64,000 nucleotides of DNA from Solea solea (taxonomy: Eukaryota > Chordata > Actinopteri > Pleuronectiformes > Soleidae). Shown piece after piece: positions 44,126 to 55,149 of this stretch (position 1 is its first letter; every line of letters starts with the position of its first letter). The stretch is from NCBI RefSeq assembly GCF_958295425.1, contig NC_081146.1, positions 15,248,131 through 15,312,130 of the forward strand, in the 5' to 3' direction. Made by a program: the position numbers and the translations under genes. The notes below the pieces were generated by a model, which had not been told where the DNA came from, searched no databases, and was given only the letters and a program-made list of their open reading frames with translations.

Positions 44126-44444
44126 TAAGTGACTGTGACGCTTTTTGACGACATCCGGCCGACAAATCCACACTCCGTACTCCACACTACTGTATATGAC
44201 CTTCACATAATATTAATGACAGACTTTTTCACATAAAATCTGTAGCAACAAAAGAAACTGTTATAATAGCTGAGAGGGAAAACCCAGTCATGGCTGGTCT
44301 GCAATGATAAACTAATCAGATATTGTTTGTGTGGATGTGAAAGAAGCGGAATTTCCCTGAACCTTGTGTTTCTATCGGTGGAATTACCCCTCAAGACACC
44401 TGATGCCTCGCAGCAAGTCTAACACACACACATATACACATACA

Positions 44445-44690
44445 AAGGTTTGCGCAGCTATTCTTCTCAGGACACTGCATTGACTCCCATTCATATAGAC
44501 AGCTTAAACAAAGCCTTATCCCTAACCTTAATCATAACCAGTTAATGCCTCACCCTAAGCACAATTCAAATCCTAAACTCACCCAGCTCTTCAGAAATGA
44601 GGTTCTGCCTTAATGCTTAATGGGATCAGATTTTGGTCCCCATGAGGACTACTGGTCCTGACAAGGTCATTGTTTAAAGGTGCCATATAC
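44445..44690 (+). repeat. Dispersed repeat family, copy 1
   Basis: Matches 52,362-52,575 in the same orientation: 'aggtttg', 'gcacagctattcttct', 'gcattga', 'cttaaa', 'aggttctgcct', 'ttggtc' and 'atgag/agactactggtcctgac'. Both follow a short CA tract. It resembles a common teleost repeat with a 'tggtcctgacaaggtca' end. Confidence 0.7.
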
Positions 44691-45449
44691 TCACACACAC
44701 ACCATGTCAGACTGACAGGTTATTTGACAGTTATTTGTCTGCTTGTGTCTCGTCTGTAGATGGCTTTTTGTTTGGGTCACAGATGTGCTGTATATACAGT
44801 ATGTCATACTTATTGACACACGTATACACTTCTATAGCCAAAGAAAAGTCAGCCATGTGAGGAAATGGGTAGGGGTACTTTTGTGAGGAAGCTGGTTGGT
44901 AGCCACAGATGTACAACCCAATGCTCAAAAAATACAGAAACACACAAATAGGGGCAGACTCCTGCTTGGAAACCAGAATGGAATGTGTGATTGTATATGC
45001 ATGCATGGAACACTAGACTGATGCAGAAATGCGTAGCAGACAGAGAGCTCTGAAATTATGACCCAGGCCTTCCAGCAAAAGATATTTCTGAAAAATCTGA
45101 CTTTATTATCCTATGCTGTACATTTATTTTTCATTAGAAAATCAATGTACATTATGTCAATTCTATGAAACAAATGTTTAGTCTTACATGATCTTTGTGT
45201 GGATTAGTATATAAGGGAATGCCTCTGTTGTGTTTGTTCTTGGTGACCAGCATACAGGCATATTTCTTTTATGTTGACTCTGTGTCATTAAATGCCTCAG
45301 GCACTTCATTGTGGGAGCATGTTTTCTACACAGGGCTCTAATCAAAGCTGGTTCCCGCCATGCTGTCGGCACCCACACACAAAAAGATGGTGGACTGGAG
45401 TATGATGTTATTTTCCAGCCTGAGCTAATTGTCTCTGGGGCTCAATTCT

Positions 45450-45830
45450 CTCTCTCTCTGGTTTCAGTTGGACTTTGCTCTGTTACACAATGCCGCCGCG
45501 TGTCCCTGGGAAGGCTCTAATGAAGAGTTATGAGAAGCTGGATGCCTCTTGGCTGTGGAGAGAGAGGGATGGTGGGAGGACACGGTGTGAGATGGAAGAT
45601 GGGAGTGACGCGTGGAAGGGTGACGAGACAGGCATGCAGATGGTGGCAGATAGATGGTGGAGAAGGAAGGAGGGAGAATGCATGCAGTAAGGCTGAAAGA
45701 TGGATGGGAGGAAAGAAAGCACAAGAGGCCATGGGACCCAACAACCTTGGAAGCCTCTGCAAGGCAAGAGTCTGTTAACTGCAGCAAAACTTGGTTGCAC
45801 TGCAGTCTTATATCACACACACTGAGTAGG
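45450..45830. other. Purine-rich non-coding stretch
   Basis: Both strands carry several overlapping 70-118 codon frames, which is what strand-asymmetric GA-rich sequence produces. None has splice context or a recognisable motif. A non-repetitive block around 45,290-45,380 could be regulatory. Confidence 0.4.
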
Positions 45831-46889
45831 AGAGGAATTCTTGAACGTGATGAAAATTAAGATGCTATTTTACTGAAGTCTAAACTTTTGCTACCTCATT
45901 ATAGGAGAGGGTTGGTGTCCTAACTTAAAACATAGCTGCTGTATTTGCATTTTTATGTTACATTTGGAGCTGAAGCCTGTTGGCCAGCATTTTAGTTTTA
46001 TCATCCTCGGGAGTCCTAACAGGAATTATTCTCCTCCAACTGCACAAGTAGGGTGTTTATGTCGTCTCCATACCTCAAGGCTTGTCTGTGTTCATGGATC
46101 GGTTTCTCACTTTTTCTCTCTCTACCTGTCTATCAGATAAACATCTGTTTTTATAGCAATTATATTTGTCTGGCTTTTTCGTCCTTACTATTTTCCCCGT
46201 TTGTGTCTGTGGAGGCGAGTATCTTGTTTTCACCCTGACATGGTGTGGGTTTTTTGAAAAGACATATCTAAAAGATTTAAAAAGCTAAAAGCAGGATTAA
46301 TCAAGTTAATTAAGCAATGTCTGTTTAAATTTAAAAGCCTCTTAGGAATAATATGTCCCTGCAAATTGTAGCAATGGTAATTTATCGTTGCCGGTATTAT
46401 CTCTAGGTTGTGTTCTTTTATGTGACCTTTTGTTGAAGAGAGATATCCTGTAAATGGACATGTGAATATGGATTGTGTGTGTCAAATTATAGTTTAATTA
46501 CTGCAAAATAAATGCATAATTACTGCAAAAAGTGCAGCAATTCACACACGGTGTCATCAAAGTGAAAGTATTTTATCTTTGTGGTTTGCAACACGTCTAT
46601 TAAAATAAAGGGGGAAAAAAATGAAAACCTTAAATATAGCCTTATAAAGCTTCAAGATTCTTCTTGAGATTATAGTACCTACATAACAAAAACCTTTTGC
46701 TCTCCCTATGTTTAGAGCTGTCCTCTTCCCCTCTGTGCTGTGAGTATATGGATGACAGAGTAGCATCAGCTATTTTGATTTCAGATGGGGCTGACCGGGT
46801 TGTGCCCTCAGAGAGTAGAGGAGGACCTTTCTGCCCCTTTCAGGGGAGAATCCGTTCTTTGACTTCCTCACTTCAATCTGCCTTCACTG

Positions 46890-47340
46890 GAGTCTAAATG
46901 TCAGCCTGCCTGAGAGAGAGAGAGAGGGAGATCTGCGATCTGTTGGGAGAAAGCTATTCAACGCATACACGATGACACACTTCCTCCATTCAGGCTGATG
47001 AGCTATTGAAAAGCGAGATGACATTTTGCAATAATGCACCATATAGCTCCAGAGTTTAGCGAGATGAAACATTATTCATAAATATGTGATGTCTGGCATT
47101 TATTGATGCTTGTGCCCAGATTTACCGTCATATTATTCTCGCTTTCAGTTATAGTTTTATTTGTGAGGAAATATGCTGCACCTTGACAAAGCGATGAACT
47201 GTGACAGTGAGCTGCTATTACCAGCTATACAAACACATTGTTTAGCCCTAGGAATGTAAGGAGGCATATAGTGAATAATTTGAAAACATTCATAAGACGC
47301 CCCGACATAATTATAGAAAAATGATGCATCTGTGTGTGAG
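46890..47340. promoter_or_regulatory. Candidate conserved non-coding element
   Basis: A 450-base block of complex, balanced sequence with no repeats except a GA run at its left edge. It has clustered AT-rich transcription-factor-like motifs ('cattattcataaata', 'ttttgcaataatgca', 'gaataatttgaaaac'). No coding frame fits. Composition alone suggests an enhancer; alignment would decide. Confidence 0.22.
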
Positions 47341-48859
47341 CGCACCCCTGAGATTTTTGAGGTTACAGAACACCATGAATTGAGTTCAGGCGTCCGCTTT
47401 ATGCCCTAGTTACAGTAGAAATTCTGCTTCGTCACCCTGTACACGAACCTGCAAAATGATTTAGTTGAAGTGGTTTCCCAGGAGAGAGTGTTTGAAAACT
47501 CTGAAGACTGCATCTTGTATTTAATGCTGAGGTGTGCGTGTTTGTATTTGTGTGTATTTTCCCCAGTGTGTGCTAGCCCCTGTCAGGTGGAACACTAACA
47601 ATACAGTGATTGGGGAAATCATTTGGCTTTTTTTTTTTGCAAACGACAGGCGAGATGCCGCTTGCCGTCGTTCCTCGTCTGATTCCCGTCAATTTCTACC
47701 CCTTTTCACCTTCCTCTCTGTCACCCTCTCCCATCTGTCCTCCCTCTGTCAGGAGAGGAGTGCATGCTATCTTCTTTTTATGTCCACAAATCGGTGTGAA
47801 GTCCCAATGAAGAGTAGGAGATTAGTGCCATTCTCATCCAGATAATTTTAACAGCTGCAGAGATGGCGGTGCTGCCGACATCTGAAGCCTCTTGTCTCCT
47901 GAGAGACACTCTGGCTGTTGGTTGAATTTCTGTCGCTTCAGATCAGCCCAGCTGGAGAAACACTAAACAGGCACATTTATTCGCTATGGGCTCCCATGGA
48001 TGTTCTGGCTACATAATGTGCGAGCTGTAGAATCAACAAAGAATTGACTGTTGCATTTGGGGAACAGAGAGGGAACCAGTGGGGCTTAAATTAAATTTTA
48101 CAGGAAAGGTGGGGCTTGTTGGGGAGAGTAAAATGGCTGAAGGTTTGGATTGTCTAAGCATGTTGTCATTTAAGTTGCTTTGATACACTGTAAGACCTCC
48201 AGTCAAGCTGATGTGAGCATTCAAGTGGGGGCATGTAATCATCATTATCCATGATTGTCTGAGGTTGGACACCTGTAGAGTCGGTGCATAAGACAGTATA
48301 ATTACTTGAAACTCATTTTAAGGGTATTGTTGCACTTGTCACTTCAACATATTTGCTGTTTAACTTCAACATATTTTCATCAAGGCAATCCTATCTGTTG
48401 TGTTGGGAGTGATGGTGAATATTGAACCACACAAATTAAATAATGCTTACCTCCAAAAATATTTTTTTGTTCACTGAGTACCACTCTACTATTACTGGAT
48501 AGAAGCCATCAATATGCTAGCACAGAGTGGCACATCAATTGTGTCTCGTCTGCAGAGCTGCAGCTGCATGCTGTACAGAGCAGCACCCAGGGTAGTACAT
48601 AATACACATGTGTGCTGTTAGTTATTGAGTAAAAGCCTGCTACTTGTATCTAAAAAACATTTTTTAGAAGTTTTTCTCACTTTTAATGTCGCTGGTTGCT
48701 ATTATCTAATTTCATTTCAAAAACATTTCTCTGCCATGTGGAATTACTCCTGCGATAGGTTGTGCTGGGAGGGATACACCCATTTGATCCTCTCTTGCTT
48801 GGTGATGGAAGGACACATCTGTCAGCTGCATTTGAAGGAACCTGTGTAACTAGACAGCG

Positions 48860-49010
48860 AACTGGACAGTTGTGGTGCGATGATGCAATCGGCTTTCAAA
48901 AGAAATGACAGCTATTGTCGTTTCCAATAAAGCGCGGAATGGCCTCATTTGATTTGATACTACACCACCCTGACAAATGGATGTACTAACTGGAAATGAG
49001 TCTATTTCTT
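48860..49010. promoter_or_regulatory. Candidate conserved non-coding element
   Basis: Short block of complex sequence containing 'gatgatgcaatcggc', 'aagaaatgacagctattgtc' and 'ccaataaagcgcgg', unlike the AT-rich and repetitive flanks. No coding or RNA interpretation fits. Confidence 0.2.
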
Positions 49011-50715
49011 GAGTCTCTGCTGGTTTCCTGGCCAGCACTTTTCTAGGCAATGGTCTCTGACATATGATGTGAACGCTGTCTTCATGTCTACCTCTAAACA
49101 AGAAAACATAATAATAATCACATTTCTGAAAATCTTGAACTATTCTATCATTGTAGATGATTGTCTTTTGTCTCTTGTACATTCATTTGTTCCTTTTTGT
49201 TGGCATATTATGATCATGTACAATTTTTGCAGCATCGCTTACTCTAGTGGGGGCTCACCACTAATAATGAATGAATGTAGAAACACTGACACTGTTATTT
49301 AAAGCCCGTGGTCATTGCATCAGGCATGCCTTCCTACCTGTGTGATGTGTTTGCACTGGACGGGTATTTGTGTTTGTCGTGGTAAATACTGTCTTTTGGA
49401 ACCCAGCGCTTCACTGAAATCTGGACGGGATTTTTAGATGGCAGCAGAAAAAGTGGACTGACACTCATGAGGTACATATTTAAGAGTGCAGGGAGCAAAA
49501 GTAACACTGCAAATGAGGGAATGGTGAGGGAAAACATGTGAACCGAAAGGACGAAAGAATGGAAGGTGGACCGTAGAACTAATATTATACAAAAAATATA
49601 TGTATATTTGAGATGGAGGACAAAGCAGATCATGTTGGACTGTTCACTCTTCTTCCATGAAATATGAACACACGTACACACAAACTTACCTCCAGCAGAG
49701 GAGACTAGATAGATCTGTGGCCAAGTCGTCCCTGTCTCCTGCTCTTTCTCTTGGCTGTGCATGATGTTTGGCCTTGTTTGTTGTAGCTAGTATTCTACAC
49801 TGACTTCACATCAGAGATATGACGAGGCCCCTGCATGAAACCTGAAGAGAATTTTCTTTTTCAATAAGCTAGAATAGAACTGTATTATCTAACTTTTCTT
49901 ATCAAGTACTGTATAGCAAAACTTCTTTCCTACTCATTGGTGACAGCAGACATGATCAAGGAAATATATAAGACAAAGAAAGTCATACATATAACTTAAA
50001 TTGGTTGTTAATTTTGTTGTGTGTCAAACACAGATGGTCAGTGAGAGGTTATCCTCTGTGCTTTCTTTCATTCTTTTCTATACTTGAGTTAAAATTGTAG
50101 ACTTTTCTTCTCATTTAAACGTCAACAAAAGACACTTATAGATTGAGATAAGATCTAATTACAAAGGGGAGCAGTTTACACAATCACTCCATGAAGGGAA
50201 CATTGTCCCTGTGTCATCATTGTTCTAATGGTATTATTCATGTTAAAAAAAAAACAAAAAAAAAAACAATTCTTAATGTCAGGTGATCACTTCAGATGTC
50301 ATATAGATGATTGTGTTGAGGAATCATCAAGGATCAATGAATTCACAGTATAATCAACATTGTTTACATTTTAGCTTTAGGTTTATGTATATTCAGATAA
50401 TATTCAATCAATAACATAAATGCCATAGTAAACAACCGTGTCATAATTATTAAAAATCAAACATGCATGTTAATGGGCGTACTTGATCTTGTTGCTTGTA
50501 ATAAAAAACGGTCCTTGTTATGTCAGTATATTTGTATGCACAGTTAAATCGATCTGTGGTTGTAGACTGCGGCGTTCAGTTGGACTCTACTGCTCTTGTC
50601 CCAGTATACAAACACTAGCAGGTACTTAGTATTAGGCAGCTAATTGTTTCTTCAAGCTGACAGAGTGTAAAATTGGTCTCCTCCTCGGTCCAGCTATGTC
50701 TTTGCTGCTGTCTGC
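49011..50715. other. Non-coding stretch
   Basis: AT-rich without supported exons; A tracts near 50,246-50,268. A 142-codon minus-strand frame (49,762-49,334) is hydrophobic but has no homology cue or splice context and was not called. Confidence 0.4.
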
Positions 50716-50719
50716 TGAT

Positions 50720-50976
50720 TTTTCAGCTTCTTAAATGGGAACATTTTCTGATTTCTTTGTTCCATACAAAAGAAAGAAATCATTAAAACCTATTAATTTT
50801 GGTTTGTGTACAAAACAAGACATTCAAGATCATCATCATCATGTCAAGGTTTGGGAAACACCCATCAACATTTTTCAACATTTTCTGACATTTTATGGAT
50901 CATACAAGTATTAATCGAGCAATACAATATTTGCCAGATTAAGCGATTATGAAAATAATTGTTAGCTGCAGCCCTA
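50720..50976 (-). mobile_element. Diverged copy of the 53,373-type hAT-like element, inverted
   Basis: Reverse complement shows the expected order: 'agggctgcagctaacaatta', 'ttttcataatcg', a middle with 'ttttctga', then 'tcttgttttg', 'aatgatttctttct' and 'aagaagctga'. It is clearly the same family as 53,373-53,686 but older. Confidence 0.65.
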
Positions 50977-52361
50977 TCAGCTTCTTCTACTATATAATGT
51001 CCGGGTATTAGCTGGACGTGGGAACTGTGCTGCATGTGCAGAGAGCCCAGGCCAGCGTGAGTGTGCAGTGGACATGTATTTTAAAAGTCCTGTTTTAGTC
51101 AGTTTTACACTATAATTTGCTTTGTCATGTTGTAAACACATTCATTGAGCCTCTGTTGGATCCTAAATTCATCTGAATCAATAAAGCCGTTTGTCAACTC
51201 CAGTGAGTAACACACCAACCTTCAAGAGCATTTATATTTATTGCTTTAACTTCCACTGTTGCACCCATTACATCCTCAATGTACTGTACATACCAACAGC
51301 ATACAAATATCTACACAAATTCAACTCCAAATTGGCCATCAGCGCAATCCAGGTATTTAAGTGTGACAGAGCTACTGCCACAGTTGGGAGACTGCATTAG
51401 TAGCAGTCCTGACTAGAGAAATTGCAGAATAAGCTCATCCTTGAAGCACCACTCAGTCCATAGAACGCAGTGGAAGAATTCAAGTCTGCTGGGATACCCC
51501 CCCCCCATTTATTAAATGACTTTGCTGCAGTTACATAGCTGTGTAAATGTCAGCTGACATGTGGGCGAAACTCCATTTAAAGCTTGTCAGTGAGATTTAT
51601 CACGGTATTAAAAACTATGAAGTGTGCTGTTTTTTTTAAGCTGCTCTGTTGTCATACACCTCCACAGCGGCGTATCACTACAGTACATTTACTGCTGTAT
51701 ATTTACCTCCCGCACAGACCACCACTGACTCGTACAGAGTACAACTGTGCAATCAAAACAGAGGAAGAAATTGATATTTCATATTGCTCCGTAATTAAAT
51801 GACAATTGTATGATGGAGTGTAAATAGGCAATTTATTAAATTGACTGAAGCACTGTTTCAAAATCACTTAAGTAAAAGTTGATAAAAAAAAAAAATTGCA
51901 GTGCAGCTGGAGTCCACATATTATGAGTCATTATCACGAGGCTGGTCTAACCATCATAATGCAGTGCCAGTATTTCTTTTTACTAATAGACTGGGGCAAA
52001 ACAAGGTATATCACTGACCTAACTAGTCTATATGTACTTTACTCTCCTTGAGGTCATGCCATACATGTCTGTTGTTGGCTCCCTTTTAGTGACAAATACA
52101 TGTCCTCAGTTGACTTAGTACAAATGGGCCAGAACGAGGCCATCGCTGACCCACACCCTGATGAACTGTGCTCATATGTCCCGCGCACTGCAACGCTAGT
52201 CGTCTGGTGAATATCGGGAAATTATGACAGCAGTGTCATTTTTATGATCCCTATTCCAGAATTATGGCTGATGCATCCGAGCCAACTGTGGTGTCTCTGT
52301 CATCGTGGCTGCTGTGAGCATCATAAAAGAGTCTCCCTGGTGTCTTTGCGCACACACACAC

Positions 52362-52575
52362 AGAGGTTTGCACAGCTATTCTTCTTGGCCCCTGCATTGA
52401 TGTCCATTAATTTGGACATCTTAAATAAAGCGTTGTCCCTTACATTAACCTAAACACAATTAAAAATCTTAACCCTAATCTTTACCAGTTCCTCAGAAAT
52501 TAGGTTCTGCCTCATTAGGGCCAGATGTTGGTCTCCATGAAGACTAGTGGTCCTGATAAGATCAGTGTTTATGCC
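52362..52575 (+). repeat. Dispersed repeat family, copy 2
   Basis: Second copy of the 44,445-44,690 repeat. It keeps 'ggtcctgataagatcagtgt' at its end, and also begins directly after a CA tract. Confidence 0.7.
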
Positions 52576-52601
52576 AGAAAAGGCTCTAGAGAGGCAACAG
52601 A

Positions 52602-52627
52602 TACAAGTACGCACACACACACACACA
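52602..52627. repeat. CA-rich microsatellite
   Basis: Short CA run downstream of the dispersed repeat. Confidence 0.6.
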
Positions 52628-53372
52628 TTCTTTTTCTCATTTACGCACACACATAGCAAAAGGCTGAACAGAGGATTTATGGTGCATGAACAAAATACAG
52701 TTTTTTTTTTTATGAGGGGCTTAGACAAACAGTATTTGGAGCCAATTGATCGTTATGCTGTACATTATCCTGTTTGCTGCAACAGATTTCTCCTTTTTCC
52801 ACTGACACAGGCTAGAATTTGGCAAAACTGTACCACAGACCTTCAGGTTTCCAGAGGAAAGTATTTAAACTGTAGAAATCGCATTCTGCCAAATAAATAG
52901 ATACGGAGATTTGCTGCATTAATTCATGCAATATAGTCTTGTACAGGTTTTTTTAAGCTGTCAAGATAAGCCTATTTTTAAATGACACTCTTACAATTAA
53001 AGTATACTGCAGGTGCTGTTCATTTTTATGGGCTCCAAAATACATTTGCACAGAAAACTGCTTTTGCCCACATTTCCATCTCCATCTTTGCACAAACACG
53101 CACATGAACATACTTTTCACTGACAGGTGCAGAGCATGGCATCCTAAAGAGTCACACGCCTAAGGAAAAAGGGGATGTCTTTAAAGGTATATTTCCAAAT
53201 TCTTCTCAGAGGAGGATAGGCTTAAGTCAGATAAAATAGGAAAATGGAGGTAAAGCACAGATGTGTGTCATACTATGTTTTTACCTGCCAAGTTTGATGC
53301 AGGCCTCACTTTGTTTATGTCTAACTGAATCTGGACATTGTTACACATGTTAAACTGATGTTTGGTGCATTT

Positions 53373-53686
53373 TAGAGCTGCAACTAACGATTATTTTCAT
53401 AATTGATTCATCTGTCGATTATTTTCTCGATTAATAGAGTAATCGTTTGGTCCATAAAAGGTCAGAAAACATTAAAAAAAACGTTCATCTGCGTTCGTCA
53501 AACCTGGAAATGATGATGTTCTCTAATGTCTTGTTTTGTCCACAACCCAAAATGATTCTGTTTTAATGATTTCTTTCTTATCTGGAGCAAAAAAAACTAG
53601 AAAATATTCACATTTAAGAAGCTAAAACTAATCGACTATCAAAATAGTTGACGATTAATTTAGTAATTGATTAATAATCGACTCTA
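53373..53686. mobile_element. Complete non-autonomous hAT-like element with 8-bp target duplication
   Basis: The element starts tagagctgcaactaacg and ends ataatcgactcta. Perfect 8-mers gtgcattt flank it on both sides (53,365-53,372 and 53,687-53,694), the expected hAT target duplication. Terminal and subterminal sequence is rich in 'cgatta' motifs in both orientations. At 314 bp it has no transposase. Related copies lie at about 41,857 and 50,720. Confidence 0.88.
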
Positions 53687-53999
53687 GTGCATTTCTGCAT
53701 GCTATTTCCAGCCCACACACCAACTCGATGTTTGAATGTTTGAGGGTGAAGGTACACTGGATGTAGCAAGGTGCCCAGCCTTTCATGTCCTGCTTTGAGG
53801 CATCTACTGTTTACATTATTGCGTTATCAGTGTAAATGTGATGATGCTGAACTGTTGAAATTCTTTTGTGGTCGGCTGGTTGTCTGGGAATTTTATTTCA
53901 GCAGTGAAACGATAAGAGGTAATTAACTTTAGCATGTGCATAGAAATAATTTTGTCTTGAGTTTGTTTTCTGGTGTTTTTTCAGCGAAATCCTCCATTA

Positions 54000-55018
54000 A
54001 GCAGGGAATCAAATTCTTTGTTTTGTTTTAATACATTTTTAATCAGTTTATATATCTTATTTTTTCCCCCCCAACATTATGTATTCCAGCAGTGGTTGCT
54101 ATAATCATTACTCTGCATATGTTATCGCATAATGTTGGAATCATCTCGTAAATCCTTATTTGGATATGTCTGTTCCAACGAGCATAGTTAATAGATTAGA
54201 ATAGACTGAGCCTTTTATAAACTATTGCAAAGTTAACTTTAAGCAAAGTAAACAGCAGAATGTTTTTATTATATTATAAGGTTTGTAACCTTTATATCAC
54301 TTTGTGAGTGACTTTGTACAGACGCGTCTGCCAAATTACTAAATATAAATGTTTCTATTACCTTTGCATCTACTGGTAAATGTGCAGCCACAAGGGTATA
54401 TGACAGCTATAACGTCTGGGTTAAACCTCCATGAAAGCACAAGGTCAATGTTGGTGCTCTTGTTTTTGTGTTTATTTGTCACTAATGGATCGTGGCAACT
54501 CATTACACTACCGTCTACTTCCTGCACCTTCTGCCGCCAAAGCTCTCAACATTCCTATGATTACGCACTGCTTCACGACATCATCAAACCAGGTCCACGG
54601 TTATTGTTTTAATTGGGAGATCTTTGTGTTTTAATAGTTTGCTGCAATCCATTTTTGTGGTAGTTTGGATATCAAGAGATTTCCTCTTCCTATTATTACT
54701 ATTCAATTTAGACGGGCAGTGAGTGGCCTAGCAGACACGCGTGGGTAACACACAGGTGAGATAGGAAGACGGATTTAGGAACAGAAGTACAGCGTCACGG
54801 TTTCTCCTGTGTGTTTGTGTACACATCAGATTTGATGTTGCTTGGACTGATGTGCTGACCCTACTTGTTCCAGTGGCAGTTTTCATCCATCCTTGTCAAA
54901 CCGTGGAGCAGATACTCTTACATCTGACTGGCTTGGCTAATTCAATTAACAGAGCTACATTTGATCAAATAAAAGTCCAAGCCTGGGAGCTTAATTAAAT
55001 ACTAGGGGGTGGGAAATG
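54000..55018. other. Non-coding stretch
   Basis: No defined feature. Frames around 54,349-54,634 lack splice context. The 'tctgccaaat' segment at about 54,328 resembles the end of fish interspersed repeats but is too short to assign. Confidence 0.35.
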
Positions 55019-55021
55019 GGA

Positions 55022-55044
55022 GGGGGGGGGGGGCGGGGGGGGGG
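55022..55044. repeat. Poly-G tract
   Basis: G run with a single C interruption, potentially quadruplex-forming and error-prone in sequencing. Confidence 0.85.
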
Positions 55045-55129
55045 CAGTTGGTGAGTGTGAACAAATGGTGTGTATGTGACTGCAGGTGCATGCCTGATTC
55101 ACTTTGTGTGTTTTTGCTTGCGTTGCTGT

Positions 55130-55149
55130 TTGTGTGTGTGTGTGTGTGT
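55130..55149. repeat. (TG)n microsatellite
   Basis: Short uninterrupted TG repeat. Confidence 0.85.

Noticed and set aside
45464..45820. Several overlapping frames on both strands, up to 118 codons
   Set aside because: Typical of purine/pyrimidine-skewed sequence; no two agree on a plausible protein and no splice structure fits.
49334..49762. 142-codon minus-strand hydrophobic frame
   Set aside because: No recognisable domain, no splice signals consistent with an exon, AT-driven hydrophobic composition.
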